A stretch of 64,000 nucleotides of DNA from Margaritispora aquatica. Taxonomy: Eukaryota; Ascomycota; Leotiomycetes; Helotiales; Discinellaceae. The stretch lies in assembly GCA_007644065.1 (NCBI GenBank), contig VJWN01000005.1, positions 1,736,001 through 1,800,000 of the forward strand, in the 5' to 3' direction. The notes beneath the pieces are model-generated. The model was not told where the DNA came from. It worked only from the letters and a program-made list of their open reading frames with translations, and ran no database searches. A program made the position numbers and the translations under genes. Every line of letters starts with the position of its first letter. Within the stretch, counting starts at the first letter, position 1. Below are positions 11,841 through 22,059 of this stretch, in pieces.

Positions 11841-12976
11841 TCATTTCTCGTTGGGTCCTGCAATCAACACCTTGATGCCCTGCCCGGCCTTAACATCCTT
11901 GAACGCCTGTTCTGCCTCCTCGAACCTCACCGTCCTCGAAATCAAGCTCTTGACATCCACCCTTCCGCTCGCGACAAGCTGCACAGCCAACTTGTAATCA
12001 CCACTTCCATACCTGAAACTACCCTTTGCTGTGATCTCATTCGTGCATAGTGCCATGATAGGGAATGTGATATCGGACTTGCCCATTCCACCCTGGACGT
12101 AGATGCCACCACGTCGACATGCGTGGATGGATGTCTGAATTGAAGGTTCGGCACCAGAGGCATCAATAACGACGTCGGCACCATTTGGGAGGTCGGTTTC
12201 TAAGAGGAGACGAGCGGCGTTTTCGGTGGCTGGAACACGAGTAGGCATGAATGTGTGGGTTGCGGAGTAACTCTTTGCAAAGTCGAGCCGGGGCTGTTGG
12301 ATATCGACTGCGACGACGGTGGTTGCACCAAATGCCTTCGCTACTGCGCAGCAGAGCAGACCAACTGGCCCTGCGCCCATTACGATAACTGATTGTCCTG
12401 GCTTGACTTCGGCTTGCTTTGTGATGTGGACTGCGACTGCGAGAGGCTCGATGAGAGCACCTTCTTGAAGAGAGACATGATCGGGTAGCTTGTAGCAGAA
12501 ATCTTCTGCTCCAGTATAATATCCTGCGAGTGTGCCATCGTATGGTGGTGTGGCAGCAAATCGCATATCAGGACAGAGATTGTAGTGTCCGCTCAAACAT
12601 GGCTCGCAATGTCTGCATGGAGTTCCTGGCTCGAGGGCGATTCTGTCTCCGACTTTCAGTGTCTTGACAGCTGGGCCGACTTCGACTACTGTTCCTGCAG
12701 ATTCGTGTCCAAGAACCATGGGCTCTTTCAGCACGAATTGTCCAATGCTGCCATGCTCCCAGTAGTGCACATCACTACCGCAGATACCTGTCCAATTTAT
12801 GGCGACGAGGACATGGTATGGTGAGACGAGTTGTGGTTTTGGTTTTTGTTCAAAAGTGACATCGAAGGGCTTGTTGAGCACGAACGAGAGGTTCTGGAGA
12901 TTTTATTAGCTAAAACTCATACGTCATTGTACATAAGAATACATACATCTGTTGTTGCGGTTGTTTCGTTTGACAT
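11841..12976 (-). CDS. xdhA: xylitol dehydrogenase (D-xylulose reductase), NAD-dependent
   Basis: Oxidises xylitol to D-xylulose with NAD+ in the fungal pentose catabolic pathway (cytosol). Exon 1 is 12976-12947 (ATG, ten codons) and exon 2 12893-11841, across a 53 nt intron with GTATGT donor and a GCTAATA branch-like site. The protein is 360 aa, normal for the family. It is a zinc medium-chain dehydrogenase: catalytic zinc ligands Cys48 (TGICGSDVHY) and His73-Glu74 (GHE); four structural-zinc cysteines at about 103, 106, 109 and 117 (PCRHCEPCLSGHYNLC); Rossmann motif GAGPVG. The Asp in VAVDIQQPR at the end of the second strand favours NAD over NADP. Sorbitol or L-arabinitol dehydrogenase are close relatives; the overall pattern fits xylitol dehydrogenase best. 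The upstream region has CreA-like and XlnR-like sites. Confidence 0.9.
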
Positions 12977-13127
12977 TTTGAAATAGAGTTATTAGGCTAT
13001 GGAGGAAATGCAAGTTGATTAATCTGATGAAAGGAAAAAAGTACTTGCGAGAATCTTTTTATATTGATCAGAAGTAGGAGCATGTTGGAGTCCTTCAGTA
13101 GCCGGTAGGTATGTTCGCTTTACCTGC

Positions 13128-13156
13128 CCCCACCAAAAACCAAAAAATGACCCCGC
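13128..13156 (-). promoter_or_regulatory. two CreA-like carbon-repression sites upstream of xylitol dehydrogenase
   Basis: On the gene strand GTGGGG (13133-13128) and GCGGGG (13156-13151) both match the CreA/CRE1 core SYGGRG. They are 152-180 bases upstream of the ATG. Closely paired sites are the arrangement usually needed for repression. The short motif occurs often by chance. Confidence 0.4.
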
Positions 13157-13180
13157 AGGCGGCTTGATGCAGGTGAGATA

Positions 13181-13187
13181 TTTAACC
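13181..13187 (-). promoter_or_regulatory. XlnR/Xyr1-like activator site upstream of xylitol dehydrogenase
   Basis: GGTTAAA on the gene strand matches the relaxed XlnR-type consensus GGNTAAA, about 205 bases before the ATG. XlnR activates xylose-catabolic genes in related fungi. A single short motif is weak evidence. Confidence 0.3.
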
Positions 13188-13440
13188 AGAATACCCGCTC
13201 CAATGGCAGTCCCTCAATCCCTGTGTCGTTGGACACCGACTCCACATGAGGACGAAAGATATCTCGAGAAACATCCCACGAGGAAGAAGAAATTCGGTAA
13301 TCAACAACAACATGAATGTGACCTTCGAGAATAATGAGAGTAATAGAATCCCGGGGGCGGGTTGCTCATATTGGTGACATGTTGTGGAGAGACATGAGAC
13401 ATGATCCAGTCAGGCCATGGGTACTAGTTGATATGGCCTG

Positions 13441-13872
13441 TCAATGATGGCGGAGAAACAGAAAGTTGAATGTGAAGACACCAAGCCAAGTCAACAGAAC
13501 AAATATTGGAAGCCCTTGAGTATATCCGCCTTGGCTAGCGCTGCTCGAGGTCACAGAAGCCACCGGAGACGAGATGGTAGCACTCGGGACACTGACACTG
13601 GCACCGACACTTCTGGTCCAGGAGGTGGTGTCCGCTGCCAACGAGCTGTGTTGCAACGAGACTGAGGCTATTCCGGTAAATGTGATGACTGGATTCGATG
13701 AAACCTGTGTGGGCGACTCGGGTGTAACGAAGATCGATGATGGAGAGCTGAACGAGCTTGATATGCTGGATATGCTGGTGAGGCTTGCTGAATTCCTTAA
13801 TGTCGACCGAGGAGGTTGCACAGGAACGAGTAGTTCACTTGTAGTTGTTTGAGACATTGTGTGAAAATTCAT
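13441..13872 (-). CDS. small Ser/Thr-rich protein with a C-terminal membrane segment, 143 aa
   Basis: A single open frame from ATG 13872 to TGA at 13443-13441; a second in-frame ATG lies five codons downstream (MNFHTMSQ). The first 115 residues are extremely rich in Ser, Thr, Val and Pro, like O-glycosylated linker sequence. They are followed by one hydrophobic segment near the C-terminus (LPIFVLLTWLGVFTFNFLFL) and a short basic end (RHH). No signal peptide is visible, so it may be tail-anchored, or this could be the last exon of a larger cell-wall or stress-sensor protein whose upstream exons were not recognised. No function assigned. Confidence 0.45.
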   Translation of the reverse strand: MNFHTMSQTTTSELLVPVQPPRSTLRNSASLTSISSISSSFSSPSSIFVTPESPTQVSSNPVITFTGIASVSLQHSSLAADTTSWTRSVGASVSVPSATISSPVASVTSSSASQGGYTQGLPIFVLLTWLGVFTFNFLFLRHH

Positions 13873-14334
13873 GTCAAGAAGATAGAGTCCCTAGGCGAGG
13901 TAGGAAAGGAATATAACATTGATACCCTGAAAGAACTTGCACTTGCTCTGCAAAAGTGAGGGGAGATCATAGCACTAAGTAAGTACCTTATGGAAAGGAT
14001 GCTGATCTATTGCTTTGTGTCCGAAATGGGATTTGCCAGAATCCCTTAACTGCAAAGTCATAACATCTTAAGCGACGGGCCTTCCATGAAAGCCAAAATC
14101 GGATGTAAAGTCGAGGAACCCAAATGCGTAGAGCACCTTCCTTAGACAGAGAAATCGAGAACTGCCAAGGAATTAAAAATATCACATGATATGCGGCCGC
14201 ACTCAGACTGCTAAGCCTAATATAGATAAAATAGAGCGGTGTACAGACTTCAGGCAGGCAGAATTATAACATTAATTTTTCCCCAGGAAAAAGATTCAGG
14301 CTCTGGCATAGCTTATTCACCAACCAACTTCACA
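13873..14334. other. divergent intergenic region before ROK1
   Basis: Between the minus-strand Ser/Thr-rich gene and the plus-strand helicase gene. The helicase frame stays open upstream to 14239, but the usual start is the ATG at 14335. No specific motif stands out. Confidence 0.5.
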
Positions 14335-16449
14335 ATGGATATCCTCAAGCTCCTATCGAGGTCTACTAAACAGACCAACAAAGCTTCATTGGCCAAAAAT
14401 AATAGTGCTGTAAAGCTCCCTTCCGCCGGCACATCTACGAATCCTCAACTTTACCACGATGCGATACCAGAGTCCAGAGGAAAGAAACGAAAGCGTGGGA
14501 TGGGAAATGCCTCCGAGCACGAGCAGGAGGCGAAGGAAGAAGATTCAATAGACTTCTTTGCATCGAAGATTGTTGTGCCAAAAGCGAAAAAGGTCGTAAC
14601 ACCAGCACTAGAGGCGCAACCCAGTTCGAAACTTCTGGAGGAAGGAGAATGCAGGCAGATATTGAAATCGCATCGATTGAAAGTCACTCTTCTCCCTGGC
14701 CAGAAGCTCCCAGAAATGGAAGTGAAAAAATCGAAGAAGAAAAAGGTAACCAAGATGGTGGCCACGAAGGACGAGTTTACACAAATATTCCCTCAGCCAT
14801 TGGTAGCTTTCCCGGATTTGCGGGCATCTTATGGTATTTCTGGACGAATGGCAGAGAACCTCGAGCAGCAAGGATATAAAATTCCCACCGAGGTGCAAAT
14901 GGGCAGTTTACCTATGCTATTGAAGCCTTCAATCGCACTTGGTGCATCGGCAAAAGAATTACGAGGAGACGGAGAGGATGCACAGATTGATTTATTAGCT
15001 GTCGCTCCAACTGGGAGTGGAAAGACCTTGGCATTCTTGATACCTGTGGTCAACCAAATCGTGCAAAGGAGGAGGCAGACCAAGGAGCACAGCTTGGAAG
15101 CAATTGTCATTGCCCCAACAAAAGAACTAGCGAATCAAATCGTGAACGAAGCGAAGAAGCTCTGTCTTGGAACTGGGATCAAGGTAGTGGGAATGAAGAA
15201 AGGTTTGCAAGTTGTCGCAGGAGATGCGACAAAAGAAGTAGAGCTTGATGAGAGCTCAAGCGAGGAAGAAGATGAAGAGGAAAAGCCAGGGCCCAAAGAT
15301 TCTCAACCTGTTGCAAAAATGGATATCCTTGTCACAACTCCTGGCCTATTGCTCAGCGCTATTACCAGCGGAAAAGAAGCTCACACTCCTCTCCCAACTG
15401 TAAGAACATTGGTCTTAGACGAGGCTGATGTGCTTCTCGATCCATTGTTTAGAGACCAGACGTTAGGCATCTGGGGAGCCTGCACATGCCCCGAGCTTCG
15501 AGTCACCTTGTGGTCGGCGACAATGGGCTCAAATATTGAGGCGTTAGCATCGTCTACAATCTACGATAGGCGGACAAGACTCGGGTTGGAAGACATATCG
15601 AGGCTTGTTCGTTTAGTTGTTGGGCTCAAAGATTCTGCAATACCGAACATCACTCACCGACTCACTTATGCAGCGAACGAAGCAGGAAAGATGATAGCTC
15701 TCAGACAATTATTACATCCTGCAGCAAAGTCTGCAGATGGAACCCAGTCCTTACGTCCTCCTTTCCTGGTTTTCGCCCAGACAATAGAGCGAGCCGTTGC
15801 ACTTCATTCTGAACTTTTGTACGACATTCCAGCCGAAGCCGGCGGCTCTTCCAGAATTGCTGTCCTGCATTCCGACCTTTCGGACTCTGTCCGAGATAGC
15901 GTGATGACACGATTTCGCAACGGCGAAGTATGGGTACTCATCACAACTGACATCCTATCACGAGGCGTCGACTTCCGCGGTGTCAACGGAGTGGTAAACT
16001 ACGACGTCCCGAACTCAGGTGCAGCGTACATTCACCGTGTTGGACGCACCGGACGAGCAGGTCGCGATGGTGGTGTCGCAGTAACATTTTACACCAAAGA
16101 GGACATCCCATACGTCAAAAACATCGCCAACATCATTGCTGCAAGCGAGAAGCAAGCCGGTCTGCCAGCCAGCGAAGCAAGTATGCAGAAGTGGTTCCTA
16201 GATGCCCTGCCTACGCCTAGCAAGGAGGAGAAGAAAAAACTGAAGCTGCATGGCGTGGAAGCTAGGAGGAGTGGACCGAAAGAGGCGACGAAGGGGAGAG
16301 GCAAGGTACAGATTAGTACGAAGAGTGGGTATGAGAGGAAGATGGAGAATAAAAAGAGAGGCGCAATTCAAGGGAGTCGGAGACGTGCTCTGGTGGGCGA
16401 GAAGGTTCCTACAGAGGATAAGGAGGATATCGATGAAGACAGCGAGTAG
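14335..16449 (+). CDS. ROK1: ATP-dependent RNA helicase Rok1 (DEAD-box, DDX52 family)
   Basis: Nucleolar DEAD-box helicase needed for 18S rRNA processing and 40S subunit assembly. It is a single exon of 704 aa, starting at ATG 14335 in good context (CACAATGGAT); upstream in-frame codons have no ATG. All core motifs are visible in order: Q motif (GYKIPTEVQ), motif I APTGSGKT at about residue 224, Ia PTKELANQI, Ib TTPG, II DEAD at 362-365, III SAT (LWSATMG), IV LVFAQT, V TTDILSRGVD, VI HRVGRTGRAGR at about 567. A lysine-rich N-terminus (KKRKRG, KKSKKKK), an acidic insert between Ia and Ib (ESSSEEEDEEE) and a basic C-terminus fit a nucleolar ribosome-biogenesis factor. The order of unique segments fits Rok1 better than other DEAD-box proteins. 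Confidence 0.92.
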   Translation: MDILKLLSRSTKQTNKASLAKNNSAVKLPSAGTSTNPQLYHDAIPESRGKKRKRGMGNASEHEQEAKEEDSIDFFASKIVVPKAKKVVTPALEAQPSSKLLEEGECRQILKSHRLKVTLLPGQKLPEMEVKKSKKKKVTKMVATKDEFTQIFPQPLVAFPDLRASYGISGRMAENLEQQGYKIPTEVQMGSLPMLLKPSIALGASAKELRGDGEDAQIDLLAVAPTGSGKTLAFLIPVVNQIVQRRRQTKEHSLEAIVIAPTKELANQIVNEAKKLCLGTGIKVVGMKKGLQVVAGDATKEVELDESSSEEEDEEEKPGPKDSQPVAKMDILVTTPGLLLSAITSGKEAHTPLPTVRTLVLDEADVLLDPLFRDQTLGIWGACTCPELRVTLWSATMGSNIEALASSTIYDRRTRLGLEDISRLVRLVVGLKDSAIPNITHRLTYAANEAGKMIALRQLLHPAAKSADGTQSLRPPFLVFAQTIERAVALHSELLYDIPAEAGGSSRIAVLHSDLSDSVRDSVMTRFRNGEVWVLITTDILSRGVDFRGVNGVVNYDVPNSGAAYIHRVGRTGRAGRDGGVAVTFYTKEDIPYVKNIANIIAASEKQAGLPASEASMQKWFLDALPTPSKEEKKKLKLHGVEARRSGPKEATKGRGKVQISTKSGYERKMENKKRGAIQGSRRRALVGEKVPTEDKEDIDEDSE

Positions 16450-17061
16450 TGACATCTTCTCACTGGAATACAATCGATGGCTCGTCAATTTCAAAAATTT
16501 GTTCCCGGTTATGCTTGGGTATTGATGGCGAGCACAGATACCCATTTCTGGCTATTTTGCTGGCTCTGATAGAAAGTTCCAACCTCAGTGGCGTTACATG
16601 CTCTGGACACGTGTGGTTCCTTACCCGTTCTCTCTAATGTAAGGTATGCTGTGACATTCTCATATTTCAACAACACTTATGGTTCAGCAGCAAATCCCCA
16701 TCTTTCCATTCTCCTTTCCTTCTCCTCAAACCTCCTCTTTCGATTTCACCACCTCAGGAGTCATCATCATGTCTATCTAGTTATATCTACGATCAGCTCC
16801 ATAGCGAATCGGTACCTATTGTATGTGCATATTGAAGTTCTTTCGACTTTACATATACATCAATTGAAGCTTCTCATTCGTCCACTTACCGTCAGCGAAA
16901 AAGGTCAATAAATGAAAGAAGCCTATTGGCTAGCAAAGCGACTGTACACGCCAGCAAATAATACATCTGCTGCAATGGGATGCTACTGCTACCTTCAGCA
17001 TGCTCCAATAATTCAGCCTCACAAGCCTAATCTTGATCAACCTTTTTTCTTCTAAGATTCA
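16450..17061. other. intergenic, no gene seen
   Basis: ROK1 3' UTR and the promoter of the HET gene. CT-rich at 16700-16770. No motif or additional ORF is supported. Confidence 0.5.
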
Positions 17062-19163
17062 ATGTCAGCATGGCAGACATCGAAAGCTTTGATGGTATCT
17101 TTGGAGGGCCATACGTCGACCCCGGATCATCTAGAGAATCGAATTTCCAGGCTTTGCACATACTGCCAAGTAATTGCCGATGATTGGCCAGCCTACGATG
17201 AAAGCTTTATATCCAGCAAAAGATTCAACAACTGTAAATCCAAACTCGAAATGCATGCCTCGGCTTTAGATGGGTGTCCTTTATGCACACAGATAACCCA
17301 GACCACCCCAGAAATTTATTGCGCTTCTCTCCGTGATTCCAATGACGACTATATTACGATCAGGTCGGGCTACGAACCTAGGATTGATCAGAGAGAAGGT
17401 ATTATGTGGAAGCTGACCCTTACGAGATGGTGCAATTCTCCCGAGTTTCAAGGATACAAGATTTCTTGTCTGATTGTGCAGGAAATCAAAATGCCGAATC
17501 AAAGTAAGTTTACATCGAGTAGTCTCCAGCCACTACGGAAAAAAATGGGTATTCCCTTTGCTCAAAGAATGCAGCTTTCATGGACACTCAGAGAACCAAT
17601 TCAAGCACTGAGTCTGGTTTGCCAGCTGCAAAGCAATGGCTCCGAAATTGCTGCGACCAGCACGTAAGTTGCACAGCTAGGAAATCAGGTTACACGCCTT
17701 CCCGCCTCATAGATGTTCTTGCAAAACCACGGCTCTGTGTGCAAAATTCCACGGATGGCAAATTGACATATGCAACTTTGAGTTACTGTTGGGGAAGTAG
17801 TAAATTTTCTGTGCTAGAAAAAGCGACTCTCATGGAATTCTGCAAAGAAATCCCTTCCTCGGCGATCTCAAAAACATTCCATGATGCGTTTAAGGTAACA
17901 CGAGAGCTGGGGATTCGGTATCTGTGGATTGATTCACTTTGCATTATCCAAGATGACGATGAAGATTGGCGAACACAATCAGCGCTCATGACAAATGTTT
18001 ATGGTTGTGCAACGCTCAATCTCGCAGCCACTGGCGCAGAAGATGGTAGAGATGGCCTGTTCTTTTCAAGACCTGGCGAAATTGATTGTCAATTCCACGC
18101 AACTGTCGGTAACCGCCATAAGACAGTTTTAAGATGCTACTCGTCCAAATTTGCAGACGCTCTTCATGGCCCGCTGTCATCACGAGGCTGGGCCTTGCAA
18201 GAACGTCTCATCCCAACTCGAAATCTGTTCTTCACCCAGACGCAGCTGTTTTGGCAATGCTCTACTCTTGAAGCGTGGGAGTTGCACCCCAAAGGCCTCC
18301 TTGCACCATCATATGTGTGTTATGATGGAAGGACCCCGGTAACGCTAGCCAATTGGCCAGAAATCGTGTTATGGTACTCACGATGCCAGATTACCTTTAG
18401 TCACGACAAGCTCGTTGCTATAGCAGGCATTGCAAGATTGATAGCTCAAAAGGAGGGAGGTGTCTATCTAGCCGGACTTTGGCAAGAGGACATAGAATTT
18501 CAGCTGTTGTGGCGTACACAGAGCCAACCAACTGTGCCATTTGCATACAGAGCGCCATCGTGGTCATGGGCTTCTGTTGATGGCCCTACATCTTGCGGCT
18601 ATAGTTCCATCAATCGGAGTTCCGAACGAGAAAGTTTGATGATCAAATGTCTCCATACTAGCGTCACTCTCAAAGCACCAAATGATACATTTGGTGAGGT
18701 CATTGCAGCAAGAATGCACGTTGCATGCTCAGACATGCGATTTCTAAAGCTTAAATGTCGCAAAATCAACTCGTCGGTGTTCCTGTGTCTCGATTCTGAT
18801 TCCGATGAACGCGATGGCTATCGAATCAAGTTCGACGCTTCCTTTGATCGCATGGCAGAGCAGCCGGTAGAGGGCGAGTACACGAACGTCTGTCTCTTGC
18901 CTGTTGTGCGTGAGTTGGATATGCTATTCAGAGGGCTGATAATCCAGCCTACTGGGAGGGCGAGGGGTGAGTACCAGAGAATCGGGATTTGGTGGCGTTT
19001 CCACGACGGAGGGCAAAGAATGACAGATAGTTTTGCGGAGTTACTTGCTCAGAATGCGACGGCTGCTGAGTTGGCCGGCGATGGTAATGTTGATGATGAT
19101 ATCTTCGCTGAGATCAGAACTATGGAGGATGGAACTGTGCAGAAGGTCATTGTGCTGGTGTGA
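17062..19163 (+). CDS. HET-domain (heterokaryon incompatibility) protein 1, 676 aa
   Basis: Two exons, 17062-17503 and 17575-19163, with a 71 nt intron (GTAAGT donor, ATGCAG acceptor) after a phase-1 codon. HET domains trigger programmed cell death in fungal allorecognition and are thought to act as TIR-like effector modules. The N-terminal 150 residues carry a cysteine-containing segment (RLCTYCQVIADDW ... GCPLCTQI). The HET domain spans about residues 210-365, with the signatures LTYATLSYCWG, ELGIRYLWIDSLCIIQDD and W, then SSRGWALQERLIPTRNLFF. The C-terminal third contains a conserved-looking APSWSWASVDG segment found in this class. No NACHT, WD or ankyrin partner is fused. A second, similar HET gene lies at 44.5-46.7 kb. 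Confidence 0.9.
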
Positions 19164-19970
19164 AGTCAATGATATGGCAATGGTTTTTTCAGGCAAAATC
19201 CATTCATGAAAGCGCTCCGTAACTGACTCACTTTGTGCGGACTGCCTTAAAAACTAGAAATTATATGCTTGATCGTGTCAATCGCATCCTAGGGACGTCT
19301 TGTTGAGTGATCGCATGACTACGTGAGTTTAGTTGAACACTTTACTCTCCTAAGTTGAAACTAACGCTTCAAGCTTTACGAAGGGATGTATGTGCTGAGA
19401 TTGACGGTATTTTTGGGGAATTCCTTTACAACATGTCTGAGTTTTCAGTGAATACTTCAATACGTACTTCAATTATGTTAGCAGTCGCTGAAAATACCTT
19501 AGGTGGATGGGGTTGAAATAGAGTTTGCTGGGTAGGTAGAAGCGATACGAAAAGAAAGAAGGAACGAAGGAACGAAGGAAGGAAGGAAGGAAGGAAGGAA
19601 GGAAGGAAGGTTCACTACCTATTCAGGAAAGGAAAGATGGGGCTCGCTTGCCCCTTTTTTTTGTTCGCTTGTTTTCTCGTATACCGGCTGGTCATCACTG
19701 CTAGTAGCCACTAAGTTAGATAGCGCTGAGTGGTTGGATATTGCTGAGATGAGAGACGAAGGGGAAGGGATGAGGATGAGGATGAGGTCTGAAATGTGAA
19801 GTTGAGGACGAGTATAAGACATAGCGTCCTACAATAGGGTTTGAAGTCATGACAGTGTATGTGACAGATGTAGTACAGCTATGTATATATTGTATAATAC
19901 AGGTTTCTCCTACGCATGGAAATTCTCTAACAACAGCCGAAGCGAACCGGATCTTTTGAAAGCAACGCAC
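19164..19970. other. intergenic between convergent genes, with a GGAA microsatellite
   Basis: Lies between the 3' ends of HET protein 1 (+) and the 585 aa protein (-). It holds a purine microsatellite listed separately and otherwise only UTR-like sequence. Confidence 0.5.
19550..19611 (+). repeat. (GGAA)n microsatellite
   Basis: A purine tract beginning AAAGAAAGAAGGAACGAAGG and continuing as about ten GGAA units. It lies in non-coding sequence between two convergent genes and is likely length-polymorphic. Confidence 0.9.
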
Positions 19971-21728
19971 TCACCCCACGACTTTATCTTTCGCTCTTTT
20001 CTTTTTCACGACTCTCTCTTTCTGGCGCTCTGTCCCAATCGCCGCACGCGTCTGCCGAATTTCCCGCATCACCAAATCTTCCTGCTCAGCAGCCGCAGCC
20101 TCAAGCAACATATCGCGTCGTGGCACCGCAGGTTTAGCTGCACTTCCATTTGCATTTGTATTTACATTTACATTCCCACTTATTTTAACCCTCGGCCTCC
20201 CACGCTCCTCGTCACTCGCAACCTCGCTACTCGCCGACGAAGACGATGGAGTCTGACTCAGGAACCCGAGTAAACCCGTCAGAACGGCGATCATGCGCAG
20301 GAAGGCCAGGAGGCCGGGCATGCGCAAGAGCTGGATGAGGAGCTGTTCTTCGGATAGTTTGTCTTGTTCTTGGGTGTTGAGTGACATGGTTGGTTCGCGT
20401 TCGTGGGCGGTCTCTTCATCTGACTCTAGTTCTGATTCGGGTTCTTCGATTATGATCGTGCTTGTGTTTGGGGCTGTTGGTGCTGATGCTAGTATTGCGT
20501 CTTCTCTGCGTTGGTTTTGCTGCGCGAGACGCTCAGGCTCGTGGAGGTTAGCGAATGCTTGCGTGAGGTTTGCGATGGTGGGATCGGTTGCACTTGTTAT
20601 TGGTGGTGGCGGTGGTGGTGCTTGTATATACTGTGGCTGTGGTGAAGTTTGGAGGAATTGCTGTCCTTGAGCTGAATTTTGAAGAAATGTTTGTTGTTGA
20701 GCATTCACTATTGAGGTTTGCTGTTGATTCCAACTCATTGATGGAACTGGGCTATTCGGGAGCCCATATGCGTTTGACACATTCAGAAAGTTCGCTTGCT
20801 TCGGATCAGACACCTCCATAAGTATGGCGTTCATGTTGGCCATTTCCATCTCGAACTCCAGCTCCCGTGCTTTCTCGTCCAGCGGCACTTTGAAGAGGCT
20901 TCGCTCGCCAAAATTGATGAGTGTCACGACAGAAGTATCGTTTGCTTTTGAGCTCGATGGGAACTTCTTGAGGTTCAACATATCCTTCACTCGTCCATTT
21001 AGCTTCTTCAATTTTCCTTTGATCTCAACACGCATGAAGAAGGGCTGGCCACTGTGCTCGAAAGTGAACGCTGTGTGGACTTGATTGCTGTGCGTGGATT
21101 GCGCCTCGAGCTCGTTCTCAGAGAGGTCCCATTTCAGAGACTTGTAAGCCCAGTGGTTGCCCTTGCCGGGAAGGAGGTGTCCTGAAAACTTCCATCGACT
21201 CGTGTGAGTGACATTAGTTTCTTTATCCATTCCCAACCCGCCAAATCCAATGCCAGAGAACTCTGCACTTGGGGTGAGATGACGCAACTTTTTGGTTGTA
21301 ACCACCTTCTCTTGGCCTGTGAATCCTTTGGGTCCATAACAATCGGTAATCTGGACGGGACAATCGAAATCTGTCTTCTTCCAGCCAGCAAGTTTGGTCT
21401 TCATGCTTTCTAGATCTTCATTCTCATCTTCGAGAGTCACGATGATTGTGGCGGAATGCAATTGGCAATCCTTCGGTTGGTCGAAGTCCAGATCTAAGTA
21501 AATGATCCCGGCTGGATTCTTGTTCTCTCCAAGCACGCCCCATTTCGACTTCTTGAAGAGAAAGCGACAATTGACGTTCACTTTGTCGAATACCTCGTGA
21601 CCAATGTTTGCATGGGAGGACGAGATGTGGTCGAATCGTTCGAAGTCGTATCGGCCATATTTCCGGCTCCGCGTCTTGTTGAACCGTCCATGCTGTAGTA
21701 TAGGGCGTGCAGACGGATGACTGTCCAT
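19971..21728 (-). CDS. unrecognised protein with strand-rich N-domain and C-terminal membrane segment, 585 aa
   Basis: Single open frame; the first real ATG is at 21728 (MDSHPSARPILQHGRF). Residues of about 1-290 look folded and strand-rich (for example NVNCRFLFKKSKWG, AGIIYLDLDFDQPKD, FEHSGQPFFMRVEIKGKL). Residues of about 290-460 are Gln/Pro-rich and include a run of seven prolines and an acidic stretch (EEPESELESDEETAHERE). A hydrophobic segment at about 460-490 (LLIQLLRMPGLLAFLRMIAV and GLLGFL) could cross or insert into a membrane, and a basic tail (KKKRAKDK) follows. The stop overlaps a good donor (GTGAGTGCG), so a further C-terminal exon is possible. It is divergently paired with the 1134 aa gene. 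I do not recognise the family. Confidence 0.8.
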   Translation of the reverse strand: MDSHPSARPILQHGRFNKTRSRKYGRYDFERFDHISSSHANIGHEVFDKVNVNCRFLFKKSKWGVLGENKNPAGIIYLDLDFDQPKDCQLHSATIIVTLEDENEDLESMKTKLAGWKKTDFDCPVQITDCYGPKGFTGQEKVVTTKKLRHLTPSAEFSGIGFGGLGMDKETNVTHTSRWKFSGHLLPGKGNHWAYKSLKWDLSENELEAQSTHSNQVHTAFTFEHSGQPFFMRVEIKGKLKKLNGRVKDMLNLKKFPSSSKANDTSVVTLINFGERSLFKVPLDEKARELEFEMEMANMNAILMEVSDPKQANFLNVSNAYGLPNSPVPSMSWNQQQTSIVNAQQQTFLQNSAQGQQFLQTSPQPQYIQAPPPPPPITSATDPTIANLTQAFANLHEPERLAQQNQRREDAILASAPTAPNTSTIIIEEPESELESDEETAHEREPTMSLNTQEQDKLSEEQLLIQLLRMPGLLAFLRMIAVLTGLLGFLSQTPSSSSASSEVASDEERGRPRVKISGNVNVNTNANGSAAKPAVPRRDMLLEAAAAEQEDLVMREIRQTRAAIGTERQKERVVKKKRAKDKVVG

Positions 21729-22059
21729 GTTTTTGACCGTCACTTTGACTGATGTCTGGTGAGAACGACCATCGTGAGATTTTATGATGCCTTGATGTCG
21801 CGCGGCTCAAGATCTATATTCGGCTGTGGTGCCTCTACTCCTGCATATTGGGGGCTGATTCGAGGCTGATTTGCAGTGTTTAGGCCTATCGTAAGCCTGG
21901 ATTTCATGCAGTACAAGGATGCTGGATATGCACAGCCACAGTTCTCATTGATCTCTTGATTCTCTGTCTTCATTGTCATGAGTCTCATAATATCGTGAAG
22001 CTGGTTCGAATAAATTTCGCGGGCATTTCATCGGACTTCTGTGTTCGAATCACTTGTAT
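21729..22059. other. 331 bp divergent promoter between two unrecognised genes
   Basis: Separates the start codons of the 585 aa gene (minus) and the 1134 aa gene (plus). Its small size suggests shared regulation. No specific factor site is claimed. Confidence 0.6.

Larger units (their letters stand above)
12977..13440. other. promoter region of xylitol dehydrogenase
   Basis: The interval lies between the ATG of xylitol dehydrogenase (minus) and the stop of the next minus-strand gene. It holds two CreA-type core sites and one XlnR-like site, listed separately; nothing else is seen. Confidence 0.6.

Noticed and set aside
21995..22052. tRNA B-box-like GGTTCGAAT and GTTCGAATC strings
   Set aside because: No matching A-box, acceptor stem or T-stem pairing; they fall in the divergent promoter.
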